In this document: positions 12,652 through 19,401 of the stretch, piece after piece | Numbering within the stretch: position 1 is the first letter of the stretch | How the letters are laid out: every line of letters begins with the position of its first letter | Virus record (IMG/VR): IMGVR_UViG_3300034073_002845 | Coordinates: 1-24,129 of that record | Direction: 5' to 3' (one strand) | Origin: a virus | DNA length: 24,129 bases | The notes under the pieces: model-generated | Told to the model about the DNA's origin: nothing | Seen by the model: the letters and a program-made list of their open reading frames with translations, nothing else | The model's database searches: none | Translations under genes and position numbers: made by a program

Positions 12652-13070
12652 CCAGCGCTTGGTTTGCTTTACGCAACGCCGTCAAAACGCAAGTCAACAG
12701 CCTGACCGGCTATGAAACGATCGTAAGCAATATACCGACCATTGACAGAGCAGAACTGACGGAGCCAAAGGTTTTGATTGTGCCAGCGGACGCCGCGATT
12801 GCATTTCGCAACCGCAGCAGCACGCCCAAGACTATGGCGCTGTTTGTGGCACTGTTTGCGCCGCTGGGAACCGATACCTCGGCATGGGATGACCAGGCCG
12901 AAGAGTATTTACAGGTGATGGAGCGCATACAAAAGGAATTGATGGACAGCCCGCCGGACGGCTGGCGAACGCTGGAAGTTGAGTGGCCAGCGCCGATTAA
13001 CGAGGATAGGTGGCGAAACTTTTCACAGTTTAGCAGCATACTAAGACCCAATTTCGAGGAACTAGCATGA
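12648..13070 (+). CDS. Probable tail terminator / head-tail joining protein
   Basis: A 140-residue protein with an N-terminal helix ('WFALRNAVKTQVNSL'), beta strands with 'TEPKVLIVPADAAIAFRNRS', a hydrophobic strand 'TMALFVALFAPLG', then a long helix ('DDQAEEYLQVMERIQKELMD') and 'VEWPAPINEDRWRNFSQFSS'. This strand-helix alternation resembles tail terminator proteins that cap the tail tube and dock to the head, and the position between head-completion and tail genes agrees. ATG 12648 overlaps the previous stop by four bases. No catalytic or metal motif is present. Function is inferred from neighbourhood and shape, not from a diagnostic motif. Confidence 0.5.
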   Translation: MTSAWFALRNAVKTQVNSLTGYETIVSNIPTIDRAELTEPKVLIVPADAAIAFRNRSSTPKTMALFVALFAPLGTDTSAWDDQAEEYLQVMERIQKELMDSPPDGWRTLEVEWPAPINEDRWRNFSQFSSILRPNFEELA

Positions 13071-13369
13071 TCCAAAGCATTGAGGAACTGGAAACCGCGC
13101 TACTGGCCGAAATGCCAGTTCAAGGTGCGATGACGAAGCTAGGTTTGATCGACCGGCTATTTGACAGGCTGGGCCAACTGGTCGATTTGCTTGGTGATCT
13201 GCCGAAAGAAGCAATTTTGGAGATGCTAGGCCAGGTGTATGACGACTACTTGGCACCGCTCGATATTCCAGGCGTGCCCAACATTTTGATCGAGCCAAAG
13301 CTGGATGAGATGTTGCGCGTGGTGTTTTTGGAAATCGCCGCAAGGATTATTGATCGTGTCAACCAATAA
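13067..13369 (+). CDS. Hypothetical helical protein, first gene of the protease island
   Basis: One hundred residues, predicted mostly helical and acidic: 'IEELETALLAEM', 'LIDRLFDRLGQLVDLLGDLP', 'EAILEMLGQVYDDYLAPLDI', then 'PGVPNILIEPKLDEMLRVVF'. The 'PLDIPGVPN..IEP' segment recalls short proteins I associate with planctomycete phage clusters that also carry a papain-like protease, but I cannot confirm that. It starts at ATG 13067 (four-base overlap, GAGGA at about 13055) and its last 14 bases contain the start of the lipoprotein gene. No membrane segment or signal peptide is visible. Role unknown; coupling suggests it works with the next genes. Confidence 0.6.
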   Translation: MIQSIEELETALLAEMPVQGAMTKLGLIDRLFDRLGQLVDLLGDLPKEAILEMLGQVYDDYLAPLDIPGVPNILIEPKLDEMLRVVFLEIAARIIDRVNQ

Positions 13370-13736
13370 AACCGCGCAGTTAATATTTGATGGTTTGCTT
13401 TTGATCGGGCTATTTTTAATGGCCGTAGCGATCGGATGCCAGTCGCAAAATGGGCCGCGCGATAACGTCGCCAATACGTTTTTGCGTGATTATGCCATTG
13501 GACTAAGCAGCGCGTTTTTGAAAGCCGGCAGCGAAGTAGAGCAGGGCAATATTAAGACCGATGCCGATTTACTTGAAGCCCTTAAAGGTGCGACGGAAAG
13601 CGCCCGCAAGGAAGCGGCGATTGGTATTGATACGTACCTCGAAGAGAAGCTATCTAACGGCGATTTGACCCGCGACGATGCCAAGGTTTTGCGTGATCTG
13701 GGCCAGCAATTCCGGGAGGCGTATCGTGGAAGATAA
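13356..13736 (+). CDS. Probable phage lipoprotein
   Basis: A 126-residue protein with a hydrophobic N-terminal stretch 'LLLIGLFLMAVAIGC' ending in a lipobox-like A-I-G-C (C28), so it should be exported and anchored by lipid. The exported part is hydrophilic and helical ('VANTFLRDYAIGLSSAFLKA', later 'GATESARKEAAIGIDTYLEE'). GTG 13356 is chosen because AAGGA (13342-13346) precedes it and the signal sequence begins there; the open frame extends further upstream without a signal. Lipid-anchored phage proteins are usually outer spanins or superinfection-exclusion factors. It sits unusually, between head-completion and tail genes, directly before a cysteine protease. Confidence 0.65.
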   Translation: MSTNKTAQLIFDGLLLIGLFLMAVAIGCQSQNGPRDNVANTFLRDYAIGLSSAFLKAGSEVEQGNIKTDADLLEALKGATESARKEAAIGIDTYLEEKLSNGDLTRDDAKVLRDLGQQFREAYRGR

Positions 13737-14559
13737 CTACGGCTATCGAATTGACATTGAAAACCGTGAAGCGCTTCAGGAAGAGTCGCCGCCGTTTTTA
13801 CTAAAACTAACCGCCGAGCCAGAGCGCGTGGACCCAAGGCCGATTTTGGTCACTGAAGATCAGGGCAGCATGGGAAGTTGCCAGGGGCATAGTTTGTCAA
13901 CGTGCCTTGAGTGGTGCCATTACGTCGCAACCCGCGGCCAGTATTTGCAGCTGAGCCGGCTGTTTGCTTACCTTGGATCGCAGCGCTTGGACGGCATTGT
14001 GGGCGACAATGGCAGCACGTTACACGGTGGCGCCAAGCTGGCCAAAAATTACGGCATTTGCCCAGAGAACGTTTTGCCCTACCCGTCGCCGGTTAGGTAT
14101 CCAGGCGGAGGGTGGCGCAGTATGCCGGACAGCGCATGGGATGCCGCTAAAAAATACACGATCGCTACAGCGCAGTTCATTCAAGCCGAGCCACAGGTGA
14201 AAACGTGGCTAGCCGCTGGAGCTGGGCTAGTAAACATTGGCATCGCATGGGGCGCAGCGATGACGCCAGACAGCCGCGGGTGCATTAAGTCGTTCAGGGC
14301 TGGTGGCGGTGGTCATGCCGTCGTACTGGCCGGCTACGTGCCAGATGCAGCCGTGGGCGTCGATAGTGGCGATAGTTTTTGGTATTTGCTGCATAATAGC
14401 CATTCCAAGCGCTGGGGGATGAGCGGCTGGGCTTATGTTGCGCCGCGCGCCGTTAGGCAGATGATTGAGCATAGGTTTTCAACGTTTGTAGGCTTGTCCG
14501 ATATGGATCAAGTCGCGCCGCGAGAAATTGATTTTACGAAGGATAGTGTGATCACATGA
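13726..14559 (+). CDS. Papain-like (C1-type) cysteine peptidase
   Basis: A 277-residue protein with the full papain catalytic set. 'TEDQGSMGSCQGHSLSTCLE' supplies the oxyanion Gln (Q46) and nucleophile C52, 'GGGGHAVVLAGYV' supplies H197, and 'WYLLHNSHSKRWGMSGWAYV' supplies N224. GTG 13726 follows GGGAGG (13713-13718); it lacks a signal peptide and a long propeptide, so it is probably made active or trapped in a particle. C1 peptidases cut proteins or peptide bonds; in a phage this might be cell-wall opening, virion maturation or attack on a host protein. Its place between a lipoprotein and a small secreted protein, inside the head-to-tail gene order, favours a role at the cell surface, but this is inference. 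Confidence 0.85.
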   Translation: MEDNYGYRIDIENREALQEESPPFLLKLTAEPERVDPRPILVTEDQGSMGSCQGHSLSTCLEWCHYVATRGQYLQLSRLFAYLGSQRLDGIVGDNGSTLHGGAKLAKNYGICPENVLPYPSPVRYPGGGWRSMPDSAWDAAKKYTIATAQFIQAEPQVKTWLAAGAGLVNIGIAWGAAMTPDSRGCIKSFRAGGGGHAVVLAGYVPDAAVGVDSGDSFWYLLHNSHSKRWGMSGWAYVAPRAVRQMIEHRFSTFVGLSDMDQVAPREIDFTKDSVIT

Positions 14560-14759
14560 TGACAACCGTACTTTTGACATTGGCCCTGGCCCAGGATTGT
14601 CCCAACGGTGCGTGTGATGTGCCGCCAGTGGAAGCCAGGCCACAGCGCCAGCTAGTTCAGCGCGTGGCAGCTGCGCCGCGATCCGTCATGCAGCGCCAGC
14701 CAGTACGCCGATTGTTCAGCTGGGGTCGCCGACCGTTTCGCATGGTGCGCTGCCGATGA
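14556..14759 (+). CDS. Small secreted protein with arginine-rich tail
   Basis: Sixty-seven residues. The start 'MMTTVLLTLALAQDC' is a short signal peptide with likely cleavage after 'LALA', followed by a Cys pair 'CPNGAC', a Pro/Gln/Arg-rich middle and a strongly basic end 'RRLFSWGRRPFRMVRCR'. It is probably exported; the basic tail could bind membranes, cell wall or nucleic acid. Short secreted proteins of this style are common in planctomycetes and their phages as far as I recall. The frame overlaps the protease stop (ATGA) and the next start. No Shine-Dalgarno is visible, so translation would depend on coupling. A small lysis protein is one possibility. Confidence 0.55.
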   Translation: MMTTVLLTLALAQDCPNGACDVPPVEARPQRQLVQRVAAAPRSVMQRQPVRRLFSWGRRPFRMVRCR

Positions 14760-15190
14760 TTAACGTTTCGTTTGATGTTGCAAAGATCCAGTTCAACGCC
14801 AAGCCAGTGTTATCGGCCAAAGACCGTGGCACGATCAAAGCGCTAAAAAAGGCTGGGGCTTTTGTAAGATCGGACGCGCGCCGCTCGATGCGCAAGCGCG
14901 GGAAGCCAGCCCCGCCAGGCAAGCCGCCGCGAGTGGTCAAAGGACAGTTAAAGCAGTTTTTGTTTTTCGTTGTCGATCGCGCCGAAAGCGTGACCATTGG
15001 ACCAATCAAACTTCGCGAGGGTGGAGCGCCAGCGCTTTTAGAATACGGCGGAGCCAAGAACGTACGCCGCAGATTACGAGGCCGGCGCGAAAGTGTGCGC
15101 GTAGATTATGAGCCGCATCCGTATATGAACCCAGCACTAGAGCAAGTGGCGCCCAAAGTGCCAGACCTTTTTAAAAACGCGTTTAAGTGA
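14756..15190 (+). CDS. HK97 gp10-like tail completion protein
   Basis: A 144-residue basic protein of the HK97 gp10 / minor tail type. The visible family marks are 'IKALKKAGAFVRSDARRSM' at the start of the domain, a Pro-rich 'KPAPPGKPPRVVKGQLKQF', 'TIGPIKLREGGAPALLEYGG' in the middle and 'PHPYMNPALEQVAPKVPDLF' near the end. Proteins of this family sit at the head-tail junction and help finish the tail. ATG 14756 overlaps the previous stop by four bases. The next gene, the tail tube, follows after nine bases, which is the normal order. The group at 13067-14759 thus looks inserted between two head-tail joining genes. Confidence 0.78.
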   Translation: MINVSFDVAKIQFNAKPVLSAKDRGTIKALKKAGAFVRSDARRSMRKRGKPAPPGKPPRVVKGQLKQFLFFVVDRAESVTIGPIKLREGGAPALLEYGGAKNVRRRLRGRRESVRVDYEPHPYMNPALEQVAPKVPDLFKNAFK

Positions 15191-15199
15191 GAAAATAAC

Positions 15200-15646
15200 A
15201 TGGCCGTACTAAAGGGCATAGATTGCAAGGTGTATTACAACAGCGGGACGTACGGCAGCCCAACGTGGGCGCTGGTCAACCCGGTGATCGAGGTAAGTGT
15301 GAACCTTGAAAACAGCACATTTGACGCGAGCAACCGCGACAGCAACTATCGTTTGCAGTTGCCAGCGCTAACCGACATTAGCGTGGATTTTCGGTTTCAC
15401 AAAGACAAGGCAGACACCGACTTTTTGGCGCTCGAAACCGCAGCGCAGACGCGAGCCAACTTGGATTTGCTTATACTGGACGGTTTGCAGACCAGCGCCG
15501 ATTCGGACGGTTGGCGCATTTTGGGATTTTTTAGCAGCTGGGCCGAAGCGCAGCCGCTGGAAGATGCCGTGACGGTTGATGCGACCTACGTACCCGCCGC
15601 GGTCGCCAACGCCGTGGCCGTAGCAACAGGAACAGCCCCACCGTGA
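15200..15646 (+). CDS. Major tail tube protein
   Basis: A 148-residue beta-rich protein that probably polymerises into the tail tube. It begins 'MAVLKGIDCKVYYNSGTYGS', has 'PVIEVSVNLENSTFDASNRD', 'RLQLPALTDISVDFRFHKDK' and 'GLQTSADSDGWRILGFFSSW', and ends in an Ala/Val-rich strand region. 'SNYRLQLPALTDISVDF' matches the strand that in many siphophage tube proteins follows the alpha-helix. No clear Shine-Dalgarno is present in the nine-base gap. Position before the two-frame chaperone gene and the tape measure is that of lambda gpV relatives, which supports the call more than any single motif. Confidence 0.72.
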   Translation: MAVLKGIDCKVYYNSGTYGSPTWALVNPVIEVSVNLENSTFDASNRDSNYRLQLPALTDISVDFRFHKDKADTDFLALETAAQTRANLDLLILDGLQTSADSDGWRILGFFSSWAEAQPLEDAVTVDATYVPAAVANAVAVATGTAPP

Positions 15647-16101
15647 TAACTTTCGATGATGGAAATAGGGTTTGGCATTTGCGCTGGACCGTGGCCGTGT
15701 GCCGAGATTGCCAAGGGCTTGAATATCTCGACGCAGACGGAGACAGCGCAAAGCTGAACCCAGGGCTTATCGAGCAATGGTTTCCGGCGCTGTTTACGAA
15801 CCCAGTGCTAGTTTGCGATCTAGTGTGGGCCGCAGCCAGGCGCCAGCATTTGGACCGTACCAAAGAACAGCTAGAGGAACGGCTGGAAGGCGAAGTGGCC
15901 GACAAGGCTAGGGAGGCGCTACTCGACGAAGTGCTAAATTTTATCAGGAGCCAGGGCAGTCGGTATCGCGTATTAACCCAGATGCGCAAGACGGCAGCCA
16001 AGGCACTAGAGACAAGTTACGCAGAAATCGAAAGCCAGTTGACGCGTATCGACTCGCCATTGAGTGCGCCGGAGAACTTGGAATCGACCCCAGCGAATTG
16101 A
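15643..16101 (+). CDS. Tail assembly chaperone, zero-frame product (gpG-like)
   Basis: A 152-residue protein between tail tube and tape measure, the place of the lambda G gene, whose product wraps the tape measure during tail assembly. It starts with GTG 15643 overlapping the previous stop. The first half ('FDDGNRVWHLRWTVAVCRD', 'NPVLVCDLVWAAARRQ') and the helical second half ('DKAREALLDEVLNFIRSQGS') have the shape of such chaperones. The end 'IDSPLSAPENLESTPAN' is low-complexity, as often seen in the unshifted product. The -1 frame is open beneath its last 190 bases and continues into the next gene, so part of the protein is probably made as a longer frameshifted form. Confidence 0.7.
   Translation: MITFDDGNRVWHLRWTVAVCRDCQGLEYLDADGDSAKLNPGLIEQWFPALFTNPVLVCDLVWAAARRQHLDRTKEQLEERLEGEVADKAREALLDEVLNFIRSQGSRYRVLTQMRKTAAKALETSYAEIESQLTRIDSPLSAPENLESTPAN
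15912..16100 (+). other. Candidate programmed -1 frameshift region
   Basis: The -1 frame is open from 15912 (after a TAG at 15909) to 16310 and has no ATG, GTG or TTG before 16098. It reads like real protein from about 16041. The heptamer A-AAT-TTT (15936-15942), in the correct phase of the zero frame, is the only X-XXY-YYZ site seen; no GGGAAAG-type site lies nearer the junction. Confidence 0.4.
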
Positions 16102-16310
16102 CACTGGGCGAAATTTTGGTGATGGTGACCGCGCGCCGCAGGGCCGAATGGGCCAGGGCAGGAACGATCGCCGCAGCAATTTATAATGTGAACAAACGGA
16201 AAGGATCGAGGACGATTAAGCCCGCCGACTTCTACCGTGGACTAGAGGAAGTAACGACGAACTGGAAACAGGCCGTAGAGCAGTTTAAGCAAAAGGACAA
16301 GCAGAAATGA
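16098..16310 (+). CDS. Tail assembly chaperone, -1 frame part (gpT-like)
   Basis: A frame giving 70 residues from TTG 16098, 'LTLGEILVMVTARRRAEWAR' then 'AAAIYNVNKRKGSRTIKPAD', resembling the T segment found in phages that fuse two chaperone parts by frameshift. Helix 'LGEILVMVTARRRAEWA' and 'KPADFYRGL' are the recognisable parts. TTG 16098 has no Shine-Dalgarno, and the same frame already encodes a convincing 'AGELGIDPSELTLGEI' upstream (16068-16115), so the TTG is probably not the true start. Either a -1 frameshift from the previous gene or a non-standard start is needed. It ends overlapping the next ATG. Confidence 0.6.
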   Translation: MTLGEILVMVTARRRAEWARAGTIAAAIYNVNKRKGSRTIKPADFYRGLEEVTTNWKQAVEQFKQKDKQK

Positions 16311-17053
16311 GCCAAGCAGAAGTAAAGACCGTTACCGACATTTTGCCCTACGTGCCAGGCAGCGCCGCAAGCGCTGGGGACGTTGTGCGCGCGGGTGGAT
16401 TATTTGGAGTAGTAGCCACCGATTTGGCCGCCAGTGAGCGCGGATCGCTAAATGTCATGGGCCAGATGAAATTACCAAAAGTGACCGGCGCGATCAGCCG
16501 AGGTGCCAAGCTATTTTGGAACCCAACTGGCGACCCAGTGAGCGGGACAGCCGGCAGCGGTGCCGTGACAGTGACCGAAACGGACGGCTATTTTATTGGC
16601 TACGCCGTGGAAGCTGCCGTAAGCGGTGATGCGTCGGTTGTAGGCTACCTAATCCCGAGCGGCGAACAAGGTGTGCAGCAAAAGCGCTTCCGCGTAACGA
16701 CAGCGCAGGTAAACGCAGGTTTGACGCTACTACCAGCGATCGCCGGCGTACAGTACCAGGTTTGCGATCTGATTTTAATCGCTATCGGTGGCAACGCAGC
16801 AACCGCAACCACCGTAGACATTCTTGGCACCCAGAGCGCCAGCGGTGTGAAGCTACTCGCCGTGGCCGTCGCAGCGCTAACCCAAAGCGCCGTGGTCCGC
16901 GCAGGCGCAGCCAACGCTACCGTACTGGCCGATGGCGCTTCATTTGTGGCTAACGACGCCAATACCGCGATCACGATCGGCAAGACCGGATCGAACTTGG
17001 CGACCGCAACCCATATCGACGTATTGTTGAGCTATCGAACTGTAATTAGCTAA
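16307..17053 (+). CDS. DUF2190-like cement protein with a C-terminal extension
   Basis: A 248-residue protein. The first 125 residues fit the DUF2190 pattern: 'GSAASAGDVVRAGGLFGVVA', 'LNVMGQMKLPKVTGAISRGA', 'KLFWNPTGDPVSG', 'GYFIGYAVEAAVSGDASVVG', 'YLIP'. The second half (about 127-248) is an Ala/Val-rich beta domain ('VQYQVCDLILIAIGG', ending 'ATHIDVLLSYRTVIS') I cannot name, possibly a jelly-roll that protrudes from the particle. ATG 16307 follows AAGGA (16290-16294) and overlaps the chaperone stop. DUF2190 proteins usually lie beside the capsid gene; a location between chaperone and tape measure is odd. A smaller relative is encoded at 47-460. Confidence 0.72.
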   Translation: MSQAEVKTVTDILPYVPGSAASAGDVVRAGGLFGVVATDLAASERGSLNVMGQMKLPKVTGAISRGAKLFWNPTGDPVSGTAGSGAVTVTETDGYFIGYAVEAAVSGDASVVGYLIPSGEQGVQQKRFRVTTAQVNAGLTLLPAIAGVQYQVCDLILIAIGGNAATATTVDILGTQSASGVKLLAVAVAALTQSAVVRAGAANATVLADGASFVANDANTAITIGKTGSNLATATHIDVLLSYRTVIS

Positions 17054-17065
17054 GTCGGGGCCGCT

Positions 17066-18598
17066 ATGGCATCGAAAAAGGGCATCGAAGCGGGCGGCGC
17101 ATTTGTTCGCATTTTTGCGGATGATTCGCCGCTACGCCGCAGCTTGAAGAAAATATCCGACGACTTTAGATCGTTTGTGCGCCCATTTATCGGCGCAAGC
17201 AAAGTTTTAACGATTGCGGTCATTTCGACAGGTACGGCAGCTATCGCAGCAACAAAAAAGTTTGCAGATTTTGGCGATGCAATTGGAGATGCTGCCGCGC
17301 GAACTGGGCTTACGACCGAAATCCTCACCGAGTTAGGTTATGCAGCAAAATTAAGCGGAGCTTCCATTGAGGCGCTTGAAAAAGGGTTTCGCGTTTTTAC
17401 AAAGGGCTTGATTACTGGCGCAAACAAAAACGTTTTAGCGGCACTAGGACTTGATGCGACGACACTAAAAACTCAATCGCCCGACAAGCAATTGGAAGAG
17501 ATATTTTTGGCGTTTTCAAAAATATCAAACCCTAGTCAGAGAGCCGCATTTGCAATGCAACTATTCGGTAAAGCAGGCGCAGACCTTATACCGTTTTTAA
17601 GCATGAGCGCGGAGGAAATGAAGCAGACGCGCGAAGAAGCAAAGCGACTCGGCGTAAGCCTATCGCAAGAGCAAGTTGGCCGAGCAGCCGCATTTAATGA
17701 CGCGGTTGATAAGTTAGGAATGGCGCTTGTCGGATTGACTGGCCATATCGGCGGGGCGCTTGCGCCGCTTTTGACGTACTTAGCCGACAGTGTACTGATC
17801 GTAGCCAAGTCATTTGGCGATTGGCTAGCGGGAATCGTTAAATTTGTAGGATCGGCTAAGACCGCATTTGCAACGCTCGATGTTGCATGGGCCGCAACCA
17901 CTGAGTTTTTTGCCAACGCTTTCAGTCAAGCCGTTGAGCAAGTTTCTATTATTTTGGTTGCAATGAAAAACAACATCGAGGGCTCTTTCGACACAATATC
18001 AACAAACATTCAAATTTTTTGGGCCAAAGCGCTTAGCTCAATGGTCAATGAATTTTTCGTGTTCCAGCAAAAGATAGCAAATCCGATTGAGGAAATGCTG
18101 CGCGGTATGGGGCTTGAAAGCCTAGCCGACATCTATAAAGGCCAGACGATTGCCGCAGGCGTAGGTGCGCCTAAAATGATGGCGCAGAGCCAGGCTGAAG
18201 TTGCGAAGCAAGGGCAAGACCTCGAAAAGCGCCGCCAGCAGCGCGAGCAAGACCAGGCCAGCATTATCGCCAACATTCAAGAGGACGCAGCCAAGGCCAG
18301 GGAAGCCCGCACAAAGGCCACCATTGACGCGCAAAGCCGGCTAGCCGAAGCAATGGCCGAAGATCAAAACCGCATTACCGAGGAAGCCGCCAAGCGAGCC
18401 GAACGCGCGCAGATCGAAGCTGGCCTAGCATTTCAGGCCGCAGGGGGTGGCATGGAAACCGCTGGAACGTTTAGCGCCCAAGCGATCGCTGGACTCGGTG
18501 CGCAGAGCTTGCAACAGGATATGTTAAACGCTTTGCAAAAAGTCGCAGCCAATACCGATGAACTGGTCAACGAAGTGGCCGCAGGGGGCTTACAGTGA
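17066..18598 (+). CDS. Tape measure protein
   Basis: A 510-residue protein that sets tail length and enters the cell with the DNA. After an N-terminal helix come a membrane-like stretch 'VLTIAVISTGTAAIAATKKF' (about 47-66), the typical 'LTTEILTELGYAAKLSGASI' and 'AAFAMQLFGKAGADLIPFLS' segments, more hydrophobic helices ('GALAPLLTYLADSVLIVAKS'), and from about 375 a long coiled coil rich in Ala, Glu, Gln and Arg. At roughly 1.5 angstroms per residue it predicts a tail of about 75 nm. ATG 17066 follows GGGG (17056-17059). From about 17,150 to 18,100 its codons are richer in A and T than those of its neighbours, hinting at a different history. Confidence 0.88.
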   Translation: MASKKGIEAGGAFVRIFADDSPLRRSLKKISDDFRSFVRPFIGASKVLTIAVISTGTAAIAATKKFADFGDAIGDAAARTGLTTEILTELGYAAKLSGASIEALEKGFRVFTKGLITGANKNVLAALGLDATTLKTQSPDKQLEEIFLAFSKISNPSQRAAFAMQLFGKAGADLIPFLSMSAEEMKQTREEAKRLGVSLSQEQVGRAAAFNDAVDKLGMALVGLTGHIGGALAPLLTYLADSVLIVAKSFGDWLAGIVKFVGSAKTAFATLDVAWAATTEFFANAFSQAVEQVSIILVAMKNNIEGSFDTISTNIQIFWAKALSSMVNEFFVFQQKIANPIEEMLRGMGLESLADIYKGQTIAAGVGAPKMMAQSQAEVAKQGQDLEKRRQQREQDQASIIANIQEDAAKAREARTKATIDAQSRLAEAMAEDQNRITEEAAKRAERAQIEAGLAFQAAGGGMETAGTFSAQAIAGLGAQSLQQDMLNALQKVAANTDELVNEVAAGGLQ

Positions 18599-19401
18599 GC
18601 ATAACCGTTATCGAGGTTACCCCCGAAAGCCGAACTGGCGAAGTAGCCCGCGATGGCCGCGAGTCTCGGCATGAGCTGGTGTATATCGCAAGCGGGACCG
18701 GGATCGTCGATCTGGCGCTAGATGCCGTGGACGATGTTGCGCCGCCGACCAGCCAGGGTTTGGTGAAGCGCCGTTTGGCCTATGAAGCGCTATCAAACAA
18801 CGCATACAAGGTGCGCGTCGCGTATGATTCGGCAAGGCGCCTACTGGTCAACGAATACGAATACGAATTTGACATTGGAACCCAGAGCCAGAATCTGACC
18901 CAAAGCAAGGGCACGACCTACTACAAGGTACCCTCGATGGGCAACGTGCCGTTTTTCGGCAACGCGATCAACGTCCAGGATGGCCGCGTAAATGGCGTCG
19001 ATGTTTTGCTACCAACGTTCAGTTGGTCCGAGACGTTTATTCTGCCGGCTAACGTGGTCACTGATGCGTACAAAAACACCGTCTACAATTTAGTTGGCAC
19101 CAAAAACGCCAGCACGTTTAGACTTAAAGCCGCCGGCGAAGTGTTATTTGTGGGATGCCGTGGCCGTTTGCGCAACGAGGATGAGTTTAGCCTACAGTTT
19201 TCGTTTGTCGCCAGCCCGAACGTCGCCAACCTAAACGTAAACGGGATGTTTATCACAAAGAAGGGTCACGACTTCGTTTGGTTTTTGTATGCCGATCAGC
19301 AGGATGCCGGATCGCAGAGCGTAGTAAAACGCCCAGTATTCGCCTACGTCGAAAAAGTGTACGAGGACGGGGATTTTTCTCTACTGGGGATTGGCCAATG
19401 A
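18595..19401 (+). CDS. Distal tail structural protein (unassigned)
   Basis: A 268-residue, beta-rich protein directly after the tape measure, translated from GTG 18595 in a four-base overlap, with a G-run at about 18583. Features include 'HELVYIASGTGIVDLALDAV' near the start, 'VNEYEYEFDIGTQSQNLTQS', 'FSWSETFILPANVVTDAYKN' and the end 'YVEKVYEDGDFSLLGIGQ'. No protease, lysin or sugar-binding motif is visible. In siphophages the first gene after the tape measure usually encodes the distal tail or tail-tip component, so that role is likely. I do not recognise the family, and only position and fold type support the call. Confidence 0.55.
   Translation: MSITVIEVTPESRTGEVARDGRESRHELVYIASGTGIVDLALDAVDDVAPPTSQGLVKRRLAYEALSNNAYKVRVAYDSARRLLVNEYEYEFDIGTQSQNLTQSKGTTYYKVPSMGNVPFFGNAINVQDGRVNGVDVLLPTFSWSETFILPANVVTDAYKNTVYNLVGTKNASTFRLKAAGEVLFVGCRGRLRNEDEFSLQFSFVASPNVANLNVNGMFITKKGHDFVWFLYADQQDAGSQSVVKRPVFAYVEKVYEDGDFSLLGIGQ

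Noticed and set aside
13678-13725. Upstream ATG extension of the papain-like protease
   Set aside because: It reads over the lipoprotein gene in another frame; GTG 13726 has a strong GGGAGG at the right distance.
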